This document shows, in pieces, positions 5,776 through 13,090 of a DNA stretch of 13,090 nt (its first letter is position 1; each line of letters opens with the position of its first letter). The DNA lies in assembly GCA_050292445.1 (NCBI GenBank), contig JBNKLQ010000178.1, forward strand, positions 1 to 13,090, given 5' to 3'. Source of the stretch: Leptofilum sp050292445 (GTDB lineage: Bacteria; Chloroflexota; Anaerolineae; Promineifilales; Promineifilaceae). The position numbers were made by a program, and so were the translations under genes. Below the pieces are notes generated by a model that did no database searches, was not told the DNA's origin, and saw only the letters and a list, made by a program, of their open reading frames with translations.

Positions 5776-8700
5776 TTAATTATTCTTCTCAAGCTTCATT
5801 TTATCTCGCTCAAAGGAAGCGAGGCGTTCGAGTACCTGCACTAGTGTCACCTGCCACTCCTTGGTGCTCAGGTCGCGGGGCATCCAGATGGCTTTCCGGC
5901 TGACGCGCACGGTTTCACCCAGATAGCGCTGTAGGCGGAAGCGGTCGATGCCCTCTAAATCCAACAAGCGGATTTTGATCTGGCCAGCTTCGGTGGTAAC
6001 GGCCGTTACCTGCGCTCGTTCTGCCAAAGCCTTGATCCTGAGTTGGTACAGTAAATGATGCACCGGATCAGGTATCGGACCAAAGCGATCGGCCAGTTCC
6101 TCAGCCATCTCATCAATTTCAACCAGGTCGCCCAACATGGCCATGCGCCGGTACAGCCGCAGCCGCAGCGCCGGGTCTGGCACGTAGTCGGGCGGCACAT
6201 AGGCCGCCAGCGGCACGTCGATGAGCGTCGCTTCCGGCAGTTCGGCAGGCAGCAATTCGCCTTTGCGCTCTGCTTTGCGCCGCTTCACGGCATTAGCCAG
6301 CAGCTTAGTGTACAAATCAAAGCCCACGGCCGAAATATGACCACTCTGCTGCCCGCCCAGCAAATCCCCTGCGCCCCGAATTTCCATATCACGCAGAGCA
6401 ATTTGGTAGCCCGCGCCCAGCTCGGTTTGCTCGGCAATCGTTTCCAGGCGCAGGCGGGCATCCTCGTTTAGGCTCCGCCAAGGGGCATGGAAAAAATAAG
6501 CGTAAGCTCGTTTTGCGCCACGCCCCACACGGCCACGCAGCTGGTACATCTGCGCCAAACCAAATCGGTCCGCCCGATCCACAATGAGGGTGTTGGCATT
6601 AGGAATATCCAGTCCACTTTCAATGATGGTGGTGCTGATGAGCACATCGATCTTGCCTTCATCAAAATCGGTCATGATGCGCTCTAGCTGCCGCTCGCTC
6701 ATCTGGCCGTGGCCAATGGCGACAGTAGCCTCAGGCATTAATCGCTCAATCTGCTTGTGGATGATGTCGATGGTTTGCACCCGGTTGTGGACCAAGAAGA
6801 CTTGCCCACCCCGATCCAATTCTCGCTGGAGGGCACGCTTCAGCCGCGTCTCGTCAAAGGCGCCGACATAAGTTTGTACCGGCAGCCGCTCCGCCGGGGC
6901 GGTATCAATGATGCTGATGTCGCGCACGCCGGTCAGGCTCATGTAGAGGGTGCGGGGGATGGGCGTGGCGGTCATCGTCAGCACATCGACCTCAGTACGC
7001 CACTGCTTGAGCCGTTCCTTATGCGCCACACCAAAACGCTGCTCTTCATCCACAATCACCAGCCCCAAATCTTTAAACGAAATATCATCGGAGAGCAGAC
7101 GGTGAGTGCCGATGATGATGTCTACACGGCCGTTTCGCAATCCCTTCACAATCCGCCGCTGTTGGGCGGTGGTGCGAAACCGTGAAAGCATCTGAACTGT
7201 GACGGGAAACGGCCGTAATCGTTCATAAAACGTGTTGAAATGCTGTTGGGCCAATACGGTCGTTGGCACCAAAATCGCCACTTGCTTGCTGTCCATCACC
7301 GCTTTAAAGGCGGCGCGCAGGGCCACTTCCGTTTTACCGTAGCCCACATCACCACAGATGAGCCGATCCATTGGCTGGGACTGCTCCATATCAGCCTTCA
7401 CCTCGGTAATAACGCGCAGCTGATCCTCGGTTTCGCGATAGGGGAAGCTGGCTTCTAGCTCTGCCTGCCACTCGCCATCTTGAGAGAAGGCATGCCCGGC
7501 AATCGTTTCACGGGTGGCATAAAGATCGAGCAGTTCGTCGGCCAGCTCATCAGCCGCTTTTTGCGCTTTGGCTTTGGCCTGCGTCCAGGAGCGTTCGCCC
7601 AGGCGGTGCATGTTGGGCGGCCGTTCATCAGAGCCAACCCACTTGCTTAGCCGATCGGCATGGTGGGCAGGAACGTAGAGCGTATCGCCGTTGGCGTACT
7701 CCATGAGCAAATATTCCCGCTCCATGCCGCCGATGTTGCGCACCACCAGCCCGGCAAAACGGCCGATCCCATATTCCAAATGCACCACATAATCCCCAGC
7801 GGTGATGTCGGCAAAACGCGCTTCCGGGGCGATGGGGCGTGGGGAACGCCAGCGGCGGGGCGCAGGTCGGTTCCAGCCAAAAATCTCGGCGTCGGTTAGC
7901 AGATCGAGTAATATCTCGCCATCGTCGCGCCGCACCAAGACAAAGCCTTCTGGCAGTGCGCCCTGAACGAAGGTGAGGGAGCCGGGTTCGGGGAGGTTGG
8001 GGATGTTCTGGACAGGGTGAAGGGGTGAAGGAGTGACAAGGTGAGTGGGTGACGCATCATCATCATCAGCATTGTCATTGCTGGTGATGCCGCCACGCAG
8101 GAGCAGGCTTTCTGGCTTGATGTCGCGGAGTTCTTCGCGCCAAAGTTCTTTGAGGCGGGCGGCCTGCTGGCTGAGCACAACCACACGATCGCCTTCTTTT
8201 TGGGCAGATTTAAGCTGGGTGAGTAACGGCCGTACCTGACCCCCATACCGTGGACCTGGTTCAAAAGAAGAGGCTAAATCGAGATACGGCCGTTCCGGTT
8301 CCTCACCTTCAGGACCATCCCCCAACACCAACGGCTGCCACCAATTCAGCACATCAACAATGTTTTCCCAGGAGAAGAGCGGGCTTTGGTAGTTCGGTGG
8401 CAGGCTGGTTTGCTCGTTGGCCATTTGGTCGGCGTGTTCATGGAGTTCGGCAACGGCCGTTTCCAACGCCTGCCAATCATCTACCACCACCAAAGCGTCC
8501 TGTGGCAAATAATCGAGCAAACTGGCAGGCTGCGGGTAGAGTAACGGCAGGTAGTATTCCAGATTGGGGAAAGCGTTGCCAGCGTGCAAATCAGGGATGT
8601 CATCCCGCCAGGAAGGCAAGCTGCCCTCTTCCGGCTGCGGATCGAGTTCTTCTGGCAAAGATAGGGCAAAATTTTTCGCGACCGCAGGCAGCGCTTCCCG

Positions 8701-9426
8701 CGTCGGTGGTACGATGATCGTTTCTACACCAGCGCTTCCCTCAACATCAATAGAGCGCTGCGTGGCCGGATCAAAGGTGCGCATCGTATCGATCTCGTCG
8801 CCAAACAACTCAATACGCACAGGCAGCTCTGTGGCCACCGGGAAAATATCGATGATGCCGCCACGGCGACTGAACTGTCCGGCCGCTTCTACCACGCTCG
8901 TCTCCTCATAGCCGATGCCCAGCCACATTTCCGTCAGCTTTTCCAGATCAATAATCTGGCCCACGCGCAACACCCGCGTGCTGGTCATAAATCGGCGCTT
9001 GGGCAGCGTTTTTTGCAAGAAGGCGCGGGCCGAAGTGACCACGAGCGGCGGTAGCTCCGGGGCAGGCATTTGGGGATGCTGTCCCGCCATCAGTCGGGTG
9101 AGAACGGTAAGCCGGTCGGCGCGGCACCGTTCGCTCCACGGGCCGCGATCAAAGGGCAGCGGTGTGGGTTCAGGCAAGCGACGCATCACATCACCGGGCG
9201 GCAGCCACATTTCCAACGCCTGAATCCAGGCGGCAGCGGACTCCACTTTGCCGGTGATCAGCACAACAGGCACATTTCGCCGACGATAGAGGTGGGCGAG
9301 AACGGCCGTACGCGCACTCATCGGCAAGCTAAGCGGCGGAACTAACTTTTTCTCGTCCAGTTCCGCTACCAGCTCACCAAAGGCAGGCAGTTCGTTAAAG
9401 ATGTTGAGAAGTCCAGAAACTGTCAT
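5776..9426 (-). CDS. mfd: Transcription-repair coupling factor Mfd
   Basis: The 1216-residue length fits the family (about 1150-1200) with a small excess. Mfd removes RNA polymerase stalled at DNA lesions and recruits UvrA for nucleotide excision repair. The UvrB-like N-terminal module covers about residues 1-330. The CarD-like RNA-polymerase interaction domain begins near Gly544 (GDYVVHLEYGIGRFAGL). The RecG-like translocase has Walker A GDVGYGKT (692-699), DEEQ box (793-796), motif III TATPIPRT (819-826), an IIESGLDIPNANTLIVDRAD stretch and motif VI QLRGRVGRG (from 962). A TRCF C-terminal domain follows, ending in a charged tail. Oddly, residues about 455-475 contain an in-frame octamer tandem repeat coding for a Pro/Thr/His-rich linker next to an Asp run. 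The start is ATG 9424-9426; its ribosome binding site is weak. The gene follows pth by 50 bp and precedes the unknown 123-residue gene by 14 bp. Confidence 0.97.
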   Translation of the reverse strand: MTVSGLLNIFNELPAFGELVAELDEKKLVPPLSLPMSARTAVLAHLYRRRNVPVVLITGKVESAAAWIQALEMWLPPGDVMRRLPEPTPLPFDRGPWSERCRADRLTVLTRLMAGQHPQMPAPELPPLVVTSARAFLQKTLPKRRFMTSTRVLRVGQIIDLEKLTEMWLGIGYEETSVVEAAGQFSRRGGIIDIFPVATELPVRIELFGDEIDTMRTFDPATQRSIDVEGSAGVETIIVPPTREALPAVAKNFALSLPEELDPQPEEGSLPSWRDDIPDLHAGNAFPNLEYYLPLLYPQPASLLDYLPQDALVVVDDWQALETAVAELHEHADQMANEQTSLPPNYQSPLFSWENIVDVLNWWQPLVLGDGPEGEEPERPYLDLASSFEPGPRYGGQVRPLLTQLKSAQKEGDRVVVLSQQAARLKELWREELRDIKPESLLLRGGITSNDNADDDDASPTHLVTPSPLHPVQNIPNLPEPGSLTFVQGALPEGFVLVRRDDGEILLDLLTDAEIFGWNRPAPRRWRSPRPIAPEARFADITAGDYVVHLEYGIGRFAGLVVRNIGGMEREYLLMEYANGDTLYVPAHHADRLSKWVGSDERPPNMHRLGERSWTQAKAKAQKAADELADELLDLYATRETIAGHAFSQDGEWQAELEASFPYRETEDQLRVITEVKADMEQSQPMDRLICGDVGYGKTEVALRAAFKAVMDSKQVAILVPTTVLAQQHFNTFYERLRPFPVTVQMLSRFRTTAQQRRIVKGLRNGRVDIIIGTHRLLSDDISFKDLGLVIVDEEQRFGVAHKERLKQWRTEVDVLTMTATPIPRTLYMSLTGVRDISIIDTAPAERLPVQTYVGAFDETRLKRALQRELDRGGQVFLVHNRVQTIDIIHKQIERLMPEATVAIGHGQMSERQLERIMTDFDEGKIDVLISTTIIESGLDIPNANTLIVDRADRFGLAQMYQLRGRVGRGAKRAYAYFFHAPWRSLNEDARLRLETIAEQTELGAGYQIALRDMEIRGAGDLLGGQQSGHISAVGFDLYTKLLANAVKRRKAERKGELLPAELPEATLIDVPLAAYVPPDYVPDPALRLRLYRRMAMLGDLVEIDEMAEELADRFGPIPDPVHHLLYQLRIKALAERAQVTAVTTEAGQIKIRLLDLEGIDRFRLQRYLGETVRVSRKAIWMPRDLSTKEWQVTLVQVLERLASFERDKMKLEKNN
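8014..8052. repeat. Octamer tandem repeat inside mfd
   Basis: On the plus strand the units are AGGGTGA, AGGGGTGA, AGGAGTGA, CAAGGTGA and GTGGGTGA: one 7-mer and four 8-mers, all ending in TGA. On the coding strand each unit begins TCAC. The array is 39 bp, a multiple of three, so it keeps the mfd frame and adds a Pro/Thr/His-rich linker. Immediately beyond it is a short ATC trinucleotide run (near 8055-8067) that encodes consecutive Asp residues. Confidence 0.8.
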
Positions 9427-9444
9427 ACGTCGTATTCCAGATGC

Positions 9445-9465
9445 GACGCACTTCTAAAGTGCGTC
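9445..9465. repeat. Perfect 21-nt hairpin between pth and mfd
   Basis: GACGCACTT and AAGTGCGTC form 9-bp arms around CTA in the 50-bp gap between the pth stop and the mfd start. No T-run follows on either strand, so it is not a typical intrinsic terminator. It could be a dispersed palindromic repeat, an mRNA processing or stability element, or a protein-binding operator that tunes mfd relative to pth. Confidence 0.7.
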
Positions 9466-9476
9466 ACACCTCCGAT

Positions 9477-10130
9477 CTACTCTTCGTTTACGAGGTTGCC
9501 ATTGTGGCGCGACATCGCCAGTTGAATGCCATCTCGCAGGTAGGTTTCGATAGCGCGAACCGCTTCAGCCAGGACGTCGTCCAGCAGTGGCAGATCGTCC
9601 TTGCCAAAATCTTGCAGCACGTAGGCGGGCACGGGCATTCGCCCTGGCGGACGGCTGATTCCCAGCCGCACCCGGGGGAATTCCTGCCCCAAATGGTTGA
9701 TAACCGACTTCATGCCGTTATGGCCGCCCGCCCCGCCCTTTTCGCGCAGGCGGATGGTGCCAAAGGGCAAATCAAGCTCATCGTAAACGATCAGCACGTT
9801 TTCCGGCGGCACTTTGTAGTAACGGGCCAGCGGGCCAACCGCATCGCCGCTACTGTTCATGTGGGTTTGCGGCTTGGCAATAATAACGTTTTGGTTTTGG
9901 ATACGGCCGTTGCCTACAATCGCCTTGTTCTGCACCTTGCTGCTTTCAATATTGTAGGCAGCCGCCAGCGCATCGACCGCCATAAAGCCAATGTTGTGCC
10001 GGTTGCCCCGGTATTTACGGCCAGGATTCCCCAGGCCGACGATCAAAAATCGTTCTGCGTCGTTCATGTCATCAAATTCATCCGCCAGCTCAGGCTGACG
10101 GCTAATTAGTTTGCGTAAAAAGTTCATCAC
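9477..10130 (-). CDS. pth: Peptidyl-tRNA hydrolase (Pth, bacterial type 1)
   Basis: Pth cleaves the ester bond of peptidyl-tRNAs released from stalled ribosomes and recycles the tRNA in the cytoplasm. Reading from GTG (10128-10130) gives 217 residues. Catalytic and binding residues are all present, with spacing matching the E. coli enzyme: Asn35 in GLGNPG, His45 in RHNIGF, Asn92 in THMNSSG, Asp117 in VYDELDLPFG, and His137 and Asn138 in GGAGGHNG. The start is ambiguous. GTG or the adjacent ATG (10125-10127) adds a polar extension of about 20 residues, while an internal Met22 (MNDAERFLIVGLGNPG) would give the usual short N-terminus. No start has a strong ribosome binding site. It is the first gene of a probable pth-mfd-unknown operon. 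The single ACGGCCGT octamer encodes Asn-Gly-Arg. Confidence 0.95.
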   Translation of the reverse strand: MMNFLRKLISRQPELADEFDDMNDAERFLIVGLGNPGRKYRGNRHNIGFMAVDALAAAYNIESSKVQNKAIVGNGRIQNQNVIIAKPQTHMNSSGDAVGPLARYYKVPPENVLIVYDELDLPFGTIRLREKGGAGGHNGMKSVINHLGQEFPRVRLGISRPPGRMPVPAYVLQDFGKDDLPLLDDVLAEAVRAIETYLRDGIQLAMSRHNGNLVNEE

Positions 10131-10141
10131 GCTTCCAGTCC

Positions 10142-10235
10142 AGACCTGACAGGTCTCCTAACATTCTTCGCAATCAAGCGACTTTCCATGCAAAGTTGCT
10201 TAATAATGAAGCCACTTCGTAGACCTGTCAGGTCT
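10142..10235. repeat. Paired palindromes flanking a hairpin, upstream of pth
   Basis: AGACCTGACAGGTCT (10142-10156) and AGACCTGTCAGGTCT (10221-10235) are exact reverse complements of each other, and each is itself a near-perfect palindrome around its central base. Between them, arms 10176-10185 and 10192-10201 form a 10-bp stem with one mismatch or wobble. The 94-bp unit almost fills the 115-bp gap between the solute-binding protein stop and pth. It has terminal inverted repeats like a MITE, but it could also be a two-site operator for pth, or an RNA hairpin at the 3' end of the upstream transcript. No U-tract supports intrinsic termination. Confidence 0.75.
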
Positions 10236-10245
10236 TGCTAGCAAC

Positions 10246-12264
10246 CTATTCCACAATGTCAATCTCCGCCAGGTTCCACAGCTCGGATGGCTGGGAAGCG
10301 TCTGGCTGAAAGTTGAGGACGGTGGGTTGGGTAACGGCCGTTTTCAAATAGTGAAACAGCGGAATAATTGGTAACTCTTCAGTAAATATCTGGGCCGCTT
10401 CCCGGTGGCTGGCAGCGTACTCCGGCGTGCCAGGCAGCGCCGCCAGCGCCGTGCTGCAGGCTGCATCGTAATCTTCATCAATCCAGCCAGTGGCATTGAT
10501 ATTGCTCCAACCGCCAAAGCCCCGCTCCTCTGGTCCGGTAACATTGCTGCTAAGGTACAGGCCACATGGCGGGTGAATGTCCGTGCGCCAGGCAAAGGTC
10601 GCCAGATCAAAGCGGCGGCCAAACAATGGACTAAACGGCCCGTCATCAAACCAATCGTTGGCATTGACATCGTACAGGTTGACCTGAATACCGCACTCGG
10701 CCAGATCAGCCGCCACCAGTTCGTCGATGCGCAAGCGGATGTCGCTCTCGCTGTTGGTGCCCAGGGTAATGCTCATCGTGGTGGTGGCAACGATGGTGCT
10801 GCTCAGATCACGTTCCACAAGCTCGCGGAAGCCATCGCCATCGGTGTCTTCCAGGCCCACTTCGTCCAGCAAATTGTTGCCTGCGGCCGGATCAAACGCC
10901 CAGGCTTGTGCTTCGGCAGGATACAGTGGATGGTCATCCGGGATGTAAGCATGCAAAATACGGGATTGGCCGTAAGTGATTTCATCAACCAACTGCTGCC
11001 GATTGGTACAAAGCGTGATCGCCTGCCGCACGCGTACATCTTCAAACCAGTCGGGACGGCCGTTTCGCTCGCCATCCCCATAATTTTCCCAGGAATTAAT
11101 GCCAAAATCGATATGCTCAAAAATGTTGTTGGAAACAAACGTGGCCAACAGCGTGCCCGCCTCGGCTGCATCCAGTACGTCTGGGGTTTGGGTTCGGCTG
11201 ATGGCATCGTGGGTGACAATGTCACACCCAGCAGCGATTTGATTAACGGCCGTTTCGCCCGCCATATCAAAACGAATGGTTAGTTCGGTAATATGGGGCA
11301 GCTCCAAATCCGCCCGATAATAGTTCGGATTATTGTGCAAGGTGAGCGCCTCGCCGCGTGCCCATGTATCCACCACAAACGGTCCGCTGCTCAATGGCTG
11401 CGGCGCGGGAGAATCTTCGGCCAGCAATTCGGCAGCAGAAAATTCGCCTAGTTGGTGCTGCGGCAGCGGTGTCCAGACGTTGGTGAAATATTGCGGATCA
11501 AGATAACCAGGCAGACCCGTCCAGGTAACGGTAAGATCACCTGTGGCTTCATAACTGGCGGTCCGCTCGATTTTAGTTTGCTCACCAGGCAAATCAGAAT
11601 CAGCGGCAATTTCATAACTAAAAACAGAATCGGCAGCGGTAACGGCCGTTCCGTCTGACCAAGCCATGGGCTTGAAGGTGAAATCAGCCTCCATTTGCTG
11701 CATCAGCAACGGGTCGGCCCCCTCGGCTGTCAGCGTGCGGTCGAAGGTGACAAACTCACCATCGCCCCGTACGAACTGTACGCCCGGCACCAAAAAGACC
11801 ACATTCCCCGCCGAATTCACGATCAGGTCGCCCTCGTTTACTGCCACCAGCCCAATGCGGGCGTCGCCTTCATCCAAACTGGGCAGCTTTTGCAGGCCTT
11901 GCGGCTGGTAATCGTAGTTGAGCGTGGTGTAGAGATTTTCATAGAGGGCGTGGCGTACGGCCGTTGCTGCCAAACTGTCATCGCCGTACAAAAACAGGCT
12001 GGTTGGTTCTGCACCCAGGCAAACGGTTAGCGGCTTGGGCGGCAGCGGTGTGGGCGTGGGCAGTTGCGTTGCCGTTGGCGCTGGGGTGGGATCGGCGGCC
12101 GATACGGCCGTATCTGTCTCATTTGGCGCGGTATCATCATTCGCACCATCTACCGCAGAAACCATAATCGTGGGTACCGGCGTAGGCAGCGCTTCCTCAT
12201 TCTGGCACGCTGCCAAGGTAAACAAAAATAGAAAAATTAAAAAAATCGGCGTTGGTTTCTTCAC
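10246..12264 (-). CDS. ABC transporter solute-binding lipoprotein, SBP_bac_5 (oligopeptide/DppA-like) family
   Basis: The preferred start is GTG 12262-12264, giving 672 residues. GGAAG (12276-12280) precedes it and overlaps the end of the upstream gene, whose stop is 7 bp away. An in-frame ATG at 12309 would bury the signal peptide 15 residues in. From the GTG the protein has VKK, a hydrophobic core and the lipobox TLAAC with Cys20, so it should be anchored outside the membrane. Residues 21-77 are a Pro/Thr/Ala/Asp-rich stalk. The SBP_bac_5 domain starts near residue 78 (LTVCLGAEPTSLFLYG) and includes GPFVVDTWARGEALTLHNNP and NYYRADLELPHI. Such proteins capture peptides, sugars or nickel for ABC import; the ligand cannot be told. 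No permease or ATPase gene lies downstream, where pth follows. Six ACGGCCGT octamers are present. Confidence 0.92.
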   Translation of the reverse strand: MKKPTPIFLIFLFLFTLAACQNEEALPTPVPTIMVSAVDGANDDTAPNETDTAVSAADPTPAPTATQLPTPTPLPPKPLTVCLGAEPTSLFLYGDDSLAATAVRHALYENLYTTLNYDYQPQGLQKLPSLDEGDARIGLVAVNEGDLIVNSAGNVVFLVPGVQFVRGDGEFVTFDRTLTAEGADPLLMQQMEADFTFKPMAWSDGTAVTAADSVFSYEIAADSDLPGEQTKIERTASYEATGDLTVTWTGLPGYLDPQYFTNVWTPLPQHQLGEFSAAELLAEDSPAPQPLSSGPFVVDTWARGEALTLHNNPNYYRADLELPHITELTIRFDMAGETAVNQIAAGCDIVTHDAISRTQTPDVLDAAEAGTLLATFVSNNIFEHIDFGINSWENYGDGERNGRPDWFEDVRVRQAITLCTNRQQLVDEITYGQSRILHAYIPDDHPLYPAEAQAWAFDPAAGNNLLDEVGLEDTDGDGFRELVERDLSSTIVATTTMSITLGTNSESDIRLRIDELVAADLAECGIQVNLYDVNANDWFDDGPFSPLFGRRFDLATFAWRTDIHPPCGLYLSSNVTGPEERGFGGWSNINATGWIDEDYDAACSTALAALPGTPEYAASHREAAQIFTEELPIIPLFHYLKTAVTQPTVLNFQPDASQPSELWNLAEIDIVE

Positions 12265-12271
12265 TCGGTTG

Positions 12272-13090
12272 CTAACTTCCTTTATTTGTCCAATAAAAGT
12301 GCCATACACGGCGTCCGACCCAGCGCAGCAGCAGATACAAACCTGCGGCTAAAAACAGTCCAGCGGTTAAGCGAATCCCCAGCAAAAAGGCATTGCCCAC
12401 CTGGGTTGTTTCCACCGCCTCTAGCTGACCAATCAGGCCCCCTTCGCCGCTTCCACCATCAATGGACAATGCGGTAGGTGTCGCCCCAACAACGGTTGAT
12501 GGTGGCGTGGGCGTGGGAAAAGGTGTCAGCGAGGGCAGCGGCGTTGGTTGTTGAAAACTACTATCGCTGCTGCCGGTTGGTTGCGCAGGTATGGCAGCTA
12601 CTGTCGCCGTGAGAGCTACGGCCGTTTCATCCGGTGTTGGCGTGGGTGTCGGTCCCTCATTCTGAATGACCAGGTCGGTAACAAAATATTCGTTATAGTT
12701 AAAATCGGTTTTGACCACGCGCAGCCGCAGCTGGTAACGACCGTCGGGGAAAACAGGAGATCCAACAGCCCGGCCCACCGTGGTATCCCACACGGCCAGC
12801 ACCCCGTTTGTCACCTGTTCCGCGCCCTCAGCAAACACAATCCATTCTGCTCCAGGCACATCTTGCTGTAAAAAAGCGAGTTCGTAGCGCAAATACTCGG
12901 GATGAACGGCCGTTCCGCGCACCTCAATAATGCCAGAGAGTGTCTCTCCAGAAGACGGTTCGGCAATGCCGCTGCTGGCTTGGGCAAATACGGCCGTGGG
13001 CTGCCCCAACACACCCAAAGCCAAAAATGTTAACGCCAACCAAACAAGATGAACATTCGGTGGTGTCTTATCCCATTTTCGTTTAAGATA
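12272..13090 (-). CDS. Membrane-anchored Ig-like extracellular protein, 5' end off the window
   Basis: The frame stays open to the right edge (272 residues visible), so the true start is probably just outside. A TTG at 13037-13039 is a possible start but would drop the basic residues KRKWDK that precede the hydrophobic segment VWLALTFLALGVLG and make a sensible signal peptide, with cleavage near VFAQA. An Ig-like or fibronectin-like beta domain follows (SGETLSGIIEVRGTAVHPEYLRYEL to YFVTDLVIQNEG). Next come a long Pro/Thr-rich linker, a single membrane helix (LTAGLFLAAGLYLLL) and a short basic tail (RWVGRRVWHFYW), giving an outside-domain, inside-tail topology. Its function is unknown; it could hold or organise surface components. 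It ends 7 bp before the solute-binding protein start, so the two are probably co-translated. Three ACGGCCGT octamers occur, all encoding Thr-Ala-Val. Confidence 0.8.
   Translation of the reverse strand, partial: YLKRKWDKTPPNVHLVWLALTFLALGVLGQPTAVFAQASSGIAEPSSGETLSGIIEVRGTAVHPEYLRYELAFLQQDVPGAEWIVFAEGAEQVTNGVLAVWDTTVGRAVGSPVFPDGRYQLRLRVVKTDFNYNEYFVTDLVIQNEGPTPTPTPDETAVALTATVAAIPAQPTGSSDSSFQQPTPLPSLTPFPTPTPPSTVVGATPTALSIDGGSGEGGLIGQLEAVETTQVGNAFLLGIRLTAGLFLAAGLYLLLRWVGRRVWHFYWTNKGS

Larger units (their letters stand above)
689..12997. repeat. Dispersed palindromic octamer ACGGCCGT, 25 copies
   Basis: Exact copies start at 689, 1197, 2475, 2592, 4803, 5478, 5617, 5663, 5999, 7126, 7209, 8226, 8286, 8453, 9302, 9903, 10334, 11056, 11246, 11642, 11957, 12104, 12618, 12906 and 12990. 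Many are extended to the 10-mer AACGGCCGTT or TACGGCCGTA. The copy at 1197 is intergenic; the other 24 are in coding sequence, with the octamer read as Thr-Ala-Val in 16, Asn/Asp-Gly-Arg in 4 and Arg-Pro in 4. I found only about six further CGGCCG hexamers outside this octamer. Span limits given are the first and last copies, not a continuous element. Confidence 0.92.

Noticed and set aside
9441..10109. Plus-strand open frame of 222 codons
   Set aside because: It is antisense to pth, whose active-site residues are all present. The product is rich in Gln, His and Arg without a domain, typical of a shadow frame.
10405..11283. Plus-strand open frame of 292 codons
   Set aside because: It lies wholly antisense to the solute-binding protein gene, which has a clear family match, signal peptide and lipobox. 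The translated product shows no recognisable domain and no ribosome binding site was evident.
12265..12309. Upstream ATG start of the solute-binding protein at 12309
   Set aside because: It overlaps the end of the upstream gene and puts 15 polar residues before the lipoprotein signal peptide. GTG 12264 gives a standard KK-plus-hydrophobic-core start.
689..12997. A CRISPR array or REP-type array made of the ACGGCCGT copies
   Set aside because: Spacing is irregular (about 46 bp to 2.2 kb), the unit is only 8-10 bp, and almost all copies lie inside coding sequence.

Overview
The window looks like a chromosomal segment of a member of the Chloroflexota, most likely an Anaerolineae-type lineage. 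This is an inference from style, not from a marker gene. The clues are exported proteins with long Pro/Thr-rich linkers, several GTG starts, a DUF574-type SAM methyltransferase, and short tandem and palindromic repeats of a kind often seen in that phylum. No rRNA, tRNA, CRISPR array or intact mobile element was seen.

Layout. Bases 1-2026 (minus strand) hold a sensor histidine kinase, cut by the left window edge, downstream of a Methyltransf_19 (DUF574) SAM methyltransferase. Bases 2277-3139 (minus) hold a YceI-domain lipoprotein with its own intrinsic terminator. Divergent from it, 3451-4410 (plus) encodes a tyrosine-recombinase-fold protein that has lost most catalytic residues, including the nucleophilic tyrosine; it is followed by a strong terminator. 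A class I SAM methyltransferase (4599-5369, plus) then converges on a minus-strand housekeeping block. In transcription order that block is pth (peptidyl-tRNA hydrolase), mfd (transcription-repair coupling factor) and a small unknown protein. Upstream of pth, beyond a 115-bp spacer with paired palindromes, sit a lipoprotein solute-binding protein and, 7 bp before it, a membrane-anchored Ig-like protein whose 5' end lies off the right edge.

The most striking signal is not a gene. The palindromic octamer ACGGCCGT occurs 25 times in 13 kb, where about 0.2 would be expected at equal base frequencies. Within genes it falls in all three codon phases, so selection or bias at the DNA level is likely, comparable in style to cyanobacterial HIP1. 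Twenty of the 25 copies lie in the right-hand block (5390-13090); the recombinase-like gene and the DUF574 methyltransferase have none.

How the genes work together: mfd and pth are ordinary DNA-repair and translation housekeeping genes. The solute-binding protein and Ig-like protein probably form one transcription unit at the cell surface. The left half looks like a looser collection of signalling, methyltransferase and envelope genes with no evident single pathway.
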